64,000 nt of DNA from Pseudomonadota bacterium (GTDB lineage Bacteria; Pseudomonadota; Gammaproteobacteria; Steroidobacterales; Woeseiaceae). Made by a program: the position numbers and the translations under genes. Where the stretch lies: the NCBI GenBank assembly GCA_022563195.1, contig JADFNV010000012.1, forward strand, positions 1-64,000. The letters run 5' to 3'. How positions within the stretch are numbered: the first letter of the stretch is position 1; every line of letters begins with the position of its first letter. Under the pieces are notes generated by a model. It saw only the letters and a program-made list of their open reading frames with translations, made no database searches and was not told the origin of the DNA. Shown here piece after piece: positions 56,902 through 64,000 of the stretch.

Positions 56902-57756
56902 TCATGGCTGTCCTGCCGACCTGCGCGCCAGGGTAACGCGCGGATTTCCAGCAAAGTCCTTATGGCACTGAATCTGTTCCCAGGCACAGGACGTCAGGAT
57001 GTCGGCCACACTGTTTTTCTGATCGGCGCCATGCTCAAGCATCAGTACACCGTCGTCTGCAATGATCGATACACAGTCATTTGCGAGAATGCGAATCGCA
57101 TCAAGTCCATCCGCGCCTGCGACCAGTGCCTTGCGAGGCTCGGCCCGAAGCGATTCCAGTGCCGCATCGTCAGCTCGGACGTACGGCGGATTTGAGAGAA
57201 TAACTTTGAACTGGCGATTCTGGACCGGGTCCGTCCAGTCGCCGTCCAGACAGGTGACGTTGCTTAAGTCGAGTTGTCGAACGTTCTGCCTGGCGACTGC
57301 GATCGCATCGACACTCGAATCCACAGCCGTAATTTCGCAGTTGCGTCGTTCGCTCGCAATGACGACGGCGATCGCACCACATCCCGTGCCCAGGTCGAGT
57401 ACCTGCCATTCGGCCTGACGCGGAATCGCCTGCAGCGCGAGACTGACGAGTATTTCTGTCTCCGGTCTGGGCACCAGCGTTGCCGGACTGACCACGAGTT
57501 CGAGCGACCAGAACTCCTTGAAACCCGTGATATAGGCCATCGGCTCGCCGCGCAGGCGACGCTCAAGTATGTGTTCCAGTCGCTGCTGCGCGGACTCGTC
57601 CAGCTTGTCCTCGGGGTGCGCGAACAGGTAGCTGCGTGGCATGTTGATCGAGCGAGCGACGAGCAATTCAGCGTCGAGTCGTGCCGACTCACTAACGTCA
57701 ACGAGACGCGTGGTCGCATCCGATACTATTGAGTTTATTGAAGTTGGCTCTGTCAT
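56902..57756 (-). CDS. prmC: Release factor glutamine methyltransferase
   Basis: A 284-residue SAM methyltransferase that methylates the glutamine of the GGQ motif in release factors. The N-terminal helical domain is followed by the SAM motif VLDLGTGCGAIAVVIA near residue 118 and the catalytic NPPYVRADD near 186. ATG 57756 is the family-like start. In many relatives prmC directly follows prfA; here the divergent cbs gene lies between them. Confidence 0.94.
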   Translation of the reverse strand: MTEPTSINSIVSDATTRLVDVSESARLDAELLVARSINMPRSYLFAHPEDKLDESAQQRLEHILERRLRGEPMAYITGFKEFWSLELVVSPATLVPRPETEILVSLALQAIPRQAEWQVLDLGTGCGAIAVVIASERRNCEITAVDSSVDAIAVARQNVRQLDLSNVTCLDGDWTDPVQNRQFKVILSNPPYVRADDAALESLRAEPRKALVAGADGLDAIRILANDCVSIIADDGVLMLEHGADQKNSVADILTSCAWEQIQCHKDFAGNPRVTLARRSAGQP

Positions 57757-57823
57757 GGAAACTGGTCGAATACACAGAATTTCGCGTACACTCGCGAGCA
57801 AATCCAGTCGAAACTATACGCGC

Positions 57824-59188
57824 ATGCAGGTTTATTCCAATATTCTGGACATGGTGGGTAAGACACCAATGCTCGAGATCAGGCGTCTCGACACGGGCCC
57901 CTGCCAGCTTTTTCTCAAGCTCGAACTGTTGAATCCAGGTGGTTCGGTCAAGGATCGAATCGGCATCTCGATGATTGAAGAGGCCGAGAAGCGCGGCGAC
58001 ATCAAGCCGGGCGATACGCTCGTCGAGGCGACGGCGGGTAACACGGGTATCGGTCTCGCGCTCGTCGCGGGCCAGAAAGGCTATCGGATGATCCTGGTAT
58101 TGCCGGACAAAATGAGCCAGGAAAAGATTTTCAACCTGCGCGCAATGGGCGCGGAAGTCGTTTTAACACGGTCCGATGTCAGCAAGGGACACCCCGAATA
58201 CTACCAGGACCTCGGTAAACGAATCGCTGCGGAGCAGGGCGCCTTTTTCATCAACCAGTTCGGCAATGACGACAATCCGCTCGCACATGAGCAGACCACG
58301 ATGCCCGAGATTCTCGAGCAGATGCAGGGCAAGCTCGATGCGATTGTTCTGGGCGTAGGTTCCAGTGGCACGGTAACCGGCATCTGCAGGTACCTGACCG
58401 AGCACGCTCCGAATGTCGAAGTGATTCTTGCCGACCCGGTCGGCTCGATACTTGCCGACTATGTCAATACGGGCGAGCTGAAAGACAAAAGCAGCAGCTG
58501 GCTGGTCGAAGGAATCGGCGAGGACTTCATTCCATCAATCGCCGATTTTTCGAAGGTGACGAAGGCATATGCGATCACCGATGCAGAGTCGTTCGCTACC
58601 GCGCGCGAATTACTCAAGGTCGAAGGAGTTCTTGCAGGCTCGTCGACGGGTACTCTGCTGGCTGCCGCACTCAAGTACTGCCACGAGCAGACGGTAGCGA
58701 AACGTGTCGTGACCTTTGCGGCCGATACTGGCAACAAGTACTTGTCCAAGCTATACAACGATTTCTGGATGGAGGATCAGGGCTTCATCCAGCGCGAGCA
58801 ATTCGATGATCTGCGCGACCTGATCGGCCGCCTGCACGGAGAACAGGCAACCATTACCGTGGGCCCGACCGATGTACTGACGACAGCACACAACCGGCTT
58901 CGCAACGCGGGATTTTCACAATTGCCGGTCATGGAGGACGGCAAACTGGTCGGCATCGTGACCGAAGATACAATCATTCAACACGTCTTCGGCAAACCCG
59001 AGTTGATGAATTCGGTGGTGGCCGACTCGATGCAGACAGCGTTTATCAAGCTCGACAAAGACACCAGCATTAACAATCTTGTTTCGCTGCTGAGCGCGCA
59101 ACCGTGTGCAGCCATTCTGGACGGCGACGAGTTTCTCGGCCTGATTACGCGCTCCGACGTTCTCAACTACCTGCGCCGGCAATTGTAG
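57824..59188 (+). CDS. cbs: Cystathionine beta-synthase
   Basis: A 454-residue PLP enzyme that joins serine and homocysteine to cystathionine, the entry to transsulfuration. PLP lysine is in LNPGGSVKDRIG near residue 44, the ATAGNTGIGLAL and GSSGTVTGICRY loops bind the cofactor, and two CBS domains occupy about 335-454. The heme-binding N-terminal extension of animal enzymes is absent. ATG 57824 fits the family start; 61 upstream residues in frame are not family-like and run over prmC. It draws on homocysteine that MetH also uses. Confidence 0.92.
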   Translation: MQVYSNILDMVGKTPMLEIRRLDTGPCQLFLKLELLNPGGSVKDRIGISMIEEAEKRGDIKPGDTLVEATAGNTGIGLALVAGQKGYRMILVLPDKMSQEKIFNLRAMGAEVVLTRSDVSKGHPEYYQDLGKRIAAEQGAFFINQFGNDDNPLAHEQTTMPEILEQMQGKLDAIVLGVGSSGTVTGICRYLTEHAPNVEVILADPVGSILADYVNTGELKDKSSSWLVEGIGEDFIPSIADFSKVTKAYAITDAESFATARELLKVEGVLAGSSTGTLLAAALKYCHEQTVAKRVVTFAADTGNKYLSKLYNDFWMEDQGFIQREQFDDLRDLIGRLHGEQATITVGPTDVLTTAHNRLRNAGFSQLPVMEDGKLVGIVTEDTIIQHVFGKPELMNSVVADSMQTAFIKLDKDTSINNLVSLLSAQPCAAILDGDEFLGLITRSDVLNYLRRQL

Positions 59189-59193
59189 GTGCG

Positions 59194-59280
59194 TTAGAGC
59201 GCGGGCGGCGCATTTGTAATCGTCATGGCTCGCTGCGCTGCGCTTTACTTCCGCTTCCAAAAGCCCCACCCGCGCTCTAA
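59194..59280. repeat. Inverted repeat enclosing a short dispersed repeat
   Basis: TTAGAGCGCGGG (59194-59205) and CCCGCGCTCTAA (59269-59280) form perfect 12-bp arms. The loop contains the 29-base block 59223-59251, identical to 20982-21010. It sits between convergent cbs and prfA, where it could serve as a bidirectional terminator or be a small inserted element. Confidence 0.65.
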
Positions 59281-59289
59281 GTCGCAGTA

Positions 59290-60372
59290 TTAGTCGTTTA
59301 TTGCCGCGAGCTGGTCGGCCTGGTATTCGCTGATCAGCGGCTGAATGATCTGATCGAGCGCGCCTTCGAGTATTTCCTCGAGCTTGTACAGCGTCAGGTT
59401 GATGCGGTGATCGGTAACTCGGCCCTGCGGAAAATTGTAGGTGCGAATGCGTTCGGAGCGGTCACCCGAGCCTACGAGAAGTTTACGTTGCGCAGCCTGC
59501 TCGGTTATCTGCGCCGTGATTTCGGCATCCAGAAGTCGCGCCTGTAGCAACGACATCGCGCGCGCTCGATTCTTGTGCTGCGAGCGCTCATCCTGGCATT
59601 CGACGACGATGCCCGAAGGCAAGTGGGTCAGGCGAACGGCCGAATCAGTTTTGTTGACGTGCTGGCCCCCGGCTCCCGACGCCCGGTAGGTATCGACACG
59701 CAGATCGACCGGCAATATCTCGATCGCCTCGACTTCATCGGCTTCGGGCAACACGGCGACCGTACATGCTGAGGTATGAATACGGCCTTGCGACTCGGTT
59801 GCCGGCACACGCTGTACGCGATGAGCCCCCGATTCGAACTTGAGGTTTGCGTAAATGCCGCTGCCCATGATACGGCTGATTATTTCCCTGTAGCCGCCAT
59901 GCTCACCTTCTCGTGCGGTGAGAATCTCGATCTTCCAGTTCATCGTCTCAGCGTATTTGGAATACATGCGAAACAGATCGCCGGCAAATATGGCGGCCTC
60001 GTCGCCACCCGTGCCAGCCCGCAATTCTAAAAAGACATTGCTGTCGTCATGCGGATCCGGTGGGATCAGTGATTCCTGTAGCGCCAGTAGCAGACTCTCA
60101 CGCTGCGTTGTCAGTTTTTGCAGTTCTTCGTGCCCCATTTCACGAATGTCGCTGTCACTGTCAGCCGTCATCTCCTCGGCTGCTGCGATGTCACGATTGA
60201 GCATCTCGAAATCACCGAACAAGGTGACGATCGGTTCAACGCGTGCGTACTCCTTCGACAATTCCCGAAATTTGTTCTGATCTCCGATGATGTCGGGATC
60301 GGCGAGCAAGCCGGCAAGCTCCTCGAAGCGGTCGCGTACGGATTCAAGCTTGTGTCGTATCGAATCTTTCAC
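59290..60372 (-). CDS. prfA: Peptide chain release factor 1
   Basis: A 360-residue release factor that reads UAA and UAG stop codons. The catalytic GGQ is in [20 protein letters not shown] near residue 233, its glutamine the target of PrmC. Segments [18 protein letters not shown] and [21 protein letters not shown] are typical. The start is GTG, overlapping the hemA stop by 4 bases. Confidence 0.96.
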   Translation of the reverse strand: MKDSIRHKLESVRDRFEELAGLLADPDIIGDQNKFRELSKEYARVEPIVTLFGDFEMLNRDIAAAEEMTADSDSDIREMGHEELQKLTTQRESLLLALQESLIPPDPHDDSNVFLELRAGTGGDEAAIFAGDLFRMYSKYAETMNWKIEILTAREGEHGGYREIISRIMGSGIYANLKFESGAHRVQRVPATESQGRIHTSACTVAVLPEADEVEAIEILPVDLRVDTYRASGAGGQHVNKTDSAVRLTHLPSGIVVECQDERSQHKNRARAMSLLQARLLDAEITAQITEQAAQRKLLVGSGDRSERIRTYNFPQGRVTDHRINLTLYKLEEILEGALDQIIQPLISEYQADQLAAIND

Positions 60373-61631
60373 GGCGCGTCATTCTTATCGAGGCCGAACA
60401 GCGCCCTGGCTGCTTCGATGATTTCTTCTTCAGAAGCTTCACCGGCTTCTCGCAGGCGTACGCTTGGATTGTGCAGCAATTTTTTCAACAGTGACGCCGT
60501 CGCATATTCAATCACGTCGACACTGTTGACACCTTTGGCAATTCGGCGTTGTGCTTGCTCGAGCACTTCATCGCGAATTTTCTTGCCATGTTCTCGTAGT
60601 GCTGTGATGACCGGACTGACTCGCTTGGCGTGTTCGATGCTCAGGTATCGAACAATTTCGTCGTCGAGGATACGATTTGCGTCAATAGCGGCCGCTTCCC
60701 GACTTCCCTGGCCATCCAGAATGACCTTGTCGAGATCGTCGATCGTGTACAGGTAAACATCGTCGAGTTCGGCGGCATCGGCGGCGATGTCGCGCGGCAC
60801 GGCGAGATCGACAGCAAATATCGGCTTGTGCCGGCGCGCCGCAATCGCACTTTCGAGCTGTTGGCGTGTGATGATCGGTGTAGGACTTGCGGTTGAGGTG
60901 ATCAGGATATCTGCCTCCGGCAAGGTGCCTTCGAGTTCCGATAGTGGCACGGCATAGCCGCCGAACTGACTGGCTAGTTGCCGGGCCCGCTCAAAATCGC
61001 GATTTGCGACAAACAAGCGGCCTATGCCCTTGCTCGAAAGATGTTTAGCCAGTAATTCGACTGTCGCGCCGGCGCCAACCAGTAGTGCCGTATGCTGCGA
61101 AAATCCGGCAAAGAATTGCTGCGCGAGACTAATCGCAGCGGAGGCGACCGATACCGGACTCGCGCCGATTTCAGTGTCGGTGCGAACTTTCTTGGCAACT
61201 GAAAAAGTGTGTTGAAACAGACGTCCAAGTTGCTTGCCCAGGCTGCCGGCCTGCTCTGCCTCTCGAACGGCATCCTTCAACTGGCCGAGTATCTGCGGTT
61301 CGCCGAGGACCATCGAATCGAGTCCGCAAGCGACGCTGAAGATGTGGCGTATCGCGTCGTCTTCGACAAGCGTGAACAGCGAGTCGCCGAATGTCGGGTC
61401 CAGATCGCGATCATGGTGAAGCCAGGTTCGAATCTGCGCGCAACCTGAGTCATTACCTATGACATAAAATTCGGTACGGTTGCAGGTCGATAGCAGCACC
61501 GCCTCGGCGACGTTGTCGATTTCGTTCAGGCACACGAGCGCCCGCGCTACATCGTCGCCCGCGAAGACAACGCGTTCGCGAATTTCGACAGGTGCCGTGT
61601 TATGGTTCAGCCCGAGTATTTGCAGCCGCAT
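60369..61631 (-). CDS. hemA: Glutamyl-tRNA reductase
   Basis: A 420-residue NADPH enzyme that reduces glutamyl-tRNA(Glu) to glutamate-1-semialdehyde, the first step of C5 heme synthesis. The catalytic cysteine lies in [12 protein letters not shown] near residue 50, and [15 protein letters not shown] near 186 binds NADPH. ATG 61631 gives the family start [19 protein letters not shown]; an upstream frame to 61736 was rejected. It is divergent from the TPR gene, as in Pseudomonas. Confidence 0.95.
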   Translation of the reverse strand: MRLQILGLNHNTAPVEIRERVVFAGDDVARALVCLNEIDNVAEAVLLSTCNRTEFYVIGNDSGCAQIRTWLHHDRDLDPTFGDSLFTLVEDDAIRHIFSVACGLDSMVLGEPQILGQLKDAVREAEQAGSLGKQLGRLFQHTFSVAKKVRTDTEIGASPVSVASAAISLAQQFFAGFSQHTALLVGAGATVELLAKHLSSKGIGRLFVANRDFERARQLASQFGGYAVPLSELEGTLPEADILITSTASPTPIITRQQLESAIAARRHKPIFAVDLAVPRDIAADAAELDDVYLYTIDDLDKVILDGQGSREAAAIDANRILDDEIVRYLSIEHAKRVSPVITALREHGKKIRDEVLEQAQRRIAKGVNSVDVIEYATASLLKKLLHNPSVRLREAGEASEEEIIEAARALFGLDKNDAP

Positions 61632-61773
61632 AGCCGTGATGGTGTGTCGATCGAGAATAAGGGAATCGGTCAGTGTGTGCGTATCATATGCGAACTGACG
61701 ACTCAGTTCCTTGTCTGTATAAGCCATGAGCAGCAATATCTCAGCTGCCCCATCAATGATCTATAGAGTCCGA

Positions 61774-63456
61774 ATGCATCACTTTTGTCGACGAATGCCT
61801 GCCAGATTTCTACTGGCAGCGCTAATTATTGGGGTCCAGACATTTGCGTCGGCGGGCGCTGAAGGCAATGAAGAGTCTAGTGCCCATGTGCTGCAGGCAG
61901 AAATCGCCCTGCAGGCCGACGACTATCTGAAGGCAGCCAGAGAGTATCGCAAGGCGGCCGAGTTGAGCGATAACGTCGATATCGCTCGACAGGCAACGCG
62001 GATCGCCTATGGATTTGGCCTCAATGCGGAGGCATTACGATCAGCGAAACGCTGGCGCGAACTCGACGAAGAAAGTGACGATGCCCTACGAGTTGTCGCA
62101 CAACTCGAATTGCGCACGGGCGATCTCAGGGCTGCGCGCCGCAATTTCAAGAAATATATCGAATCAGGCGATGAGCCGGGTGAAGAGCGTCTTTTTTCAC
62201 TCCTCCCGGTCCTGGCAGCCGAGGATGGTGAAAAAGCAGATCAAGTGATGCGGTGGTTGGCCAAACCGTACAAGGATTCGGCGTTGGTGAATTACGCTTC
62301 TGCGGCACTGGCATTGCAAGGCGGGGATGCCGGATATGCCACGAAAAAATCATTGCGCGCAATCGCGCTCAGTCCAGAGTGGCTCAAGCCGAAACTGCTG
62401 TACGCGCGTGCCCTGCTATTGAATGGTGAGAAAGCCAGGGCGATCGACTACACGGCGCGCATCATTGGTGATGACCCGAACCCGGATCCGGACGCACGGA
62501 TGGAGCTGGCCCTGATACTGATGTCGGTGGGCCGCATTGATGACGCGCTGAGCCAGGTCAACCAGATTTTGCTAGAGCACTCAGGAAGAACCGATGCGTT
62601 GCGACTCATGGCGATCATCAATTTCCGCCAGAACAACCTCGACGCAGCCTGGGACGACTTCGAGGACCTTCTTGCGAGCCGCAGCTACACGATGGACGCT
62701 CTGTATTACCTGGCGCGCATCGCGGATATTCGCGGCGAACATGATCGGGCGATTTTCCTGTACTCACAGGTTGATTCCGGGCAGAACGCGCTCGCTGCGC
62801 AACGTCGCGCAGGAGCGCTGATCGCGTACCAGCATGACGATCCAGAGCAAGCGTTGCAGCGCCTCGAAGAGTTTGCGACCGAAAACCCGAACTACGCGGT
62901 TGATATGATTCTTGCCCGGGCTCAGCTTCTCGCTTCGCTGGGCCGTTATACGGAAGCTCTCGAGTCCTACGATAGGGTCGTCACCTATCGGCCGGAGGAT
63001 GAGGGTACCGCTCTCGGCAGGGCAGAGTTGTTGCTGCGGATGGGGCGCCTTGACGACGCGCTGGACGAATATCGCAGGTCTGTGCGTCGGTGGCCGGAGA
63101 GCGCCCTGTCTTTGAACGCTTTGGGCTATACGCTTGCGGACCGGACCGAGGAGTATCGTGAAGCTGAAAAACTCATACGCAAGGCACTGCGCCATGATCC
63201 GGACAGTCCCGCTATTATCGACAGTCTGGGGTGGGTACTTTATAAACTCGGTGAGCATGAGGCGGCACTTGAGCAACTGCAGGTCGCATACGAAAGTTTC
63301 GCTGATCACGAAGTTGCAGCGCATCTTGTCGATGTGCTGGTCACCCTTAGACGCAATAGCGAAGCGCTCAAGCTTTTGGTGGCAGCTGAACAACAGGATC
63401 CGGACAGCGAGTTACTCAGAGATGTCCGCGAACGTCGTTTCCCGGACGCTGATTAA
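61774..63456 (+). CDS. Exported TPR-repeat protein upstream of lolB
   Basis: A protein of about 560 residues with a signal peptide (RFLLAALIIGVQTFASAGA) and many tetratricopeptide repeats across its length, such as AEIALQADDYLKAAREYRKA near the start and LGWVLYKLGEHEAALEQLQ near the end. Proteins of this kind lie between hemA and lolB in pseudomonads and relatives; a scaffolding role at the envelope is likely but unproven. The start is uncertain: ATG 61726, 61756, 61774 and 61795 are all in frame. I chose 61774 because an AGAG site precedes it and it yields a compact signal peptide. Confidence 0.87.
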   Translation: MHHFCRRMPARFLLAALIIGVQTFASAGAEGNEESSAHVLQAEIALQADDYLKAAREYRKAAELSDNVDIARQATRIAYGFGLNAEALRSAKRWRELDEESDDALRVVAQLELRTGDLRAARRNFKKYIESGDEPGEERLFSLLPVLAAEDGEKADQVMRWLAKPYKDSALVNYASAALALQGGDAGYATKKSLRAIALSPEWLKPKLLYARALLLNGEKARAIDYTARIIGDDPNPDPDARMELALILMSVGRIDDALSQVNQILLEHSGRTDALRLMAIINFRQNNLDAAWDDFEDLLASRSYTMDALYYLARIADIRGEHDRAIFLYSQVDSGQNALAAQRRAGALIAYQHDDPEQALQRLEEFATENPNYAVDMILARAQLLASLGRYTEALESYDRVVTYRPEDEGTALGRAELLLRMGRLDDALDEYRRSVRRWPESALSLNALGYTLADRTEEYREAEKLIRKALRHDPDSPAIIDSLGWVLYKLGEHEAALEQLQVAYESFADHEVAAHLVDVLVTLRRNSEALKLLVAAEQQDPDSELLRDVRERRFPDAD

Positions 63457-64000
63457 CTCGGCACGGCCGATTGCGGCCACGGTTGTTCTCGCGACGCTGC
63501 TCAGTGCTGGCTGCGCATCCCGCCAGAGTGTGCAGTTGCCCGACATAGAACTTTGGGACACACGAGTCCAGGTGCTCGGCAACCACGATAACTGGGAATT
63601 TTCGGGACGTATCGGCGTCAGCGCGAACAATGACGGTTTCAATGGCAAGTTGCGCTGGGCGCAAAAGAGCGACGCGTTCAGCGCGACCATCAGCGGCCCG
63701 CTGGGTATCGGCACAGTTCGCATCGAAGGCGATGGCGAATCTGTGGTTTTTACCGACAAGGCCGGCGTACGCACCGAGCTCGGCGACGTCGAGATCGAAC
63801 TCCAAGTTCGCTATGGCTGGACGATTCCAGTCATGAGCCTGCGCTACTGGGCGCTGGGGATTCCAGATCCAACGGCACGAGCGCAAACCGAATTCAACGC
63901 ACACGGGCAACTCGTGAAAATCATGCAGCGTGATTGGACAGTCACGATATCGAGTTATCGCAATGGCGGCGGCCAGGCTATGCCGCGCCGGCTGTCGGCA
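63422..64000 (+). CDS. lolB: Outer-membrane lipoprotein receptor LolB (partial, runs off the window)
   Basis: At least 193 residues are encoded before the window ends, with no stop. A signal peptide with lipobox LLSAGC is followed by WEFSGRIGVSANNDGFNGKLRWAQKSDAFSATISGPLGIGTVRIEG, which is the LolB beta-sheet pattern. LolB takes lipoproteins from LolA and inserts them in the outer membrane. The start overlaps the TPR gene by 35 bases. The hemA-TPR-lolB arrangement is conserved. Confidence 0.9.
   Translation, partial: MSANVVSRTLINSARPIAATVVLATLLSAGCASRQSVQLPDIELWDTRVQVLGNHDNWEFSGRIGVSANNDGFNGKLRWAQKSDAFSATISGPLGIGTVRIEGDGESVVFTDKAGVRTELGDVEIELQVRYGWTIPVMSLRYWALGIPDPTARAQTEFNAHGQLVKIMQRDWTVTISSYRNGGGQAMPRRLSA

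Noticed and set aside
63422-64000. Idea that the window closes on itself because lolB (right edge) and tRNA-Gln (left edge) are near neighbours in many relatives
   Set aside because: No sequence overlap joins the two edges, and ispE, expected between them, is not present; it is probably coincidence.

Overview
The window reads as chromosome of a free-living gammaproteobacterium of moderate GC (estimated by eye in the high 50s percent, not computed). The evidence is the Gram-negative gene set (lptD, lolB, ubiH/ubiI, 6S RNA beside zapA) and several conserved gammaproteobacterial blocks: zapA-6S-fau, lptD-surA-pdxA-rsmA-apaG-apaH, mreBCD-mrdAB-mltB-rlpA-dacA-ybeD-lipB, and hemA-prfA with divergent lolB. 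It does not look enteric: glycine decarboxylase is split (gcvPA/gcvPB), MurNAc recycling uses AmgK-MurU, and an ArsR-methyltransferase regulator precedes metF-metH. A lineage near Woeseiales, Steroidobacterales or Chromatiales would fit, but this is inference.

Layout. 1-1300: tRNA-Gln with an unusual mirrored terminator, rpiA, and a lysine-rich histone-H1-like gene. 1.6-9.5 kb: fau, 6S RNA, zapA and a small coiled-coil protein on the minus strand, then pepP-ubiH-ubiI-like and a 7TM transglutaminase-like/ATP-grasp pair on the plus strand. 9.5-17 kb: a dispersed repeat, a DUF885 protein, then the glycine cleavage operon (tandem glycine riboswitch with terminator, gcvT-gcvH-gcvPA-tpx-like-gcvPB). 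17-25.6 kb: a double-HtrA protease, an M23 peptidase, a thioredoxin-fold DUF255 protein, lgt-thyA-folA. 25.6-33.6 kb: kynU, apaH, apaG, rsmA, pdxA, surA, lptD. 33.6-45.2 kb: amgK-murU and the cell-wall/shape cluster. 45.2-54.5 kb: gatCAB, then regulator-metF-metH. 54.5-55.5 kb: a small, AT-richer accessory island with an attC-like site between an orphan HicB gene and a membrane-protein gene. 55.6-64 kb: moeB-like, ppiB, prmC, cbs, prfA, hemA, a TPR protein and the start of lolB.

Functionally the window joins one-carbon/folate metabolism (fau, gcv, thyA, folA, metF, metH, cbs) with envelope construction and recycling. Most genes are ordinary housekeeping genes. The least explained material lies between them. 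A family of roughly 360-390 bp elements with terminal inverted repeats is present in four copies, each directly 3' of a gene and in that gene's orientation. There are also shorter dispersed repeats, a REP doublet, a 78-bp miniature element, and the attC-like site. No CRISPR array, transposase, integrase or phage gene was seen.
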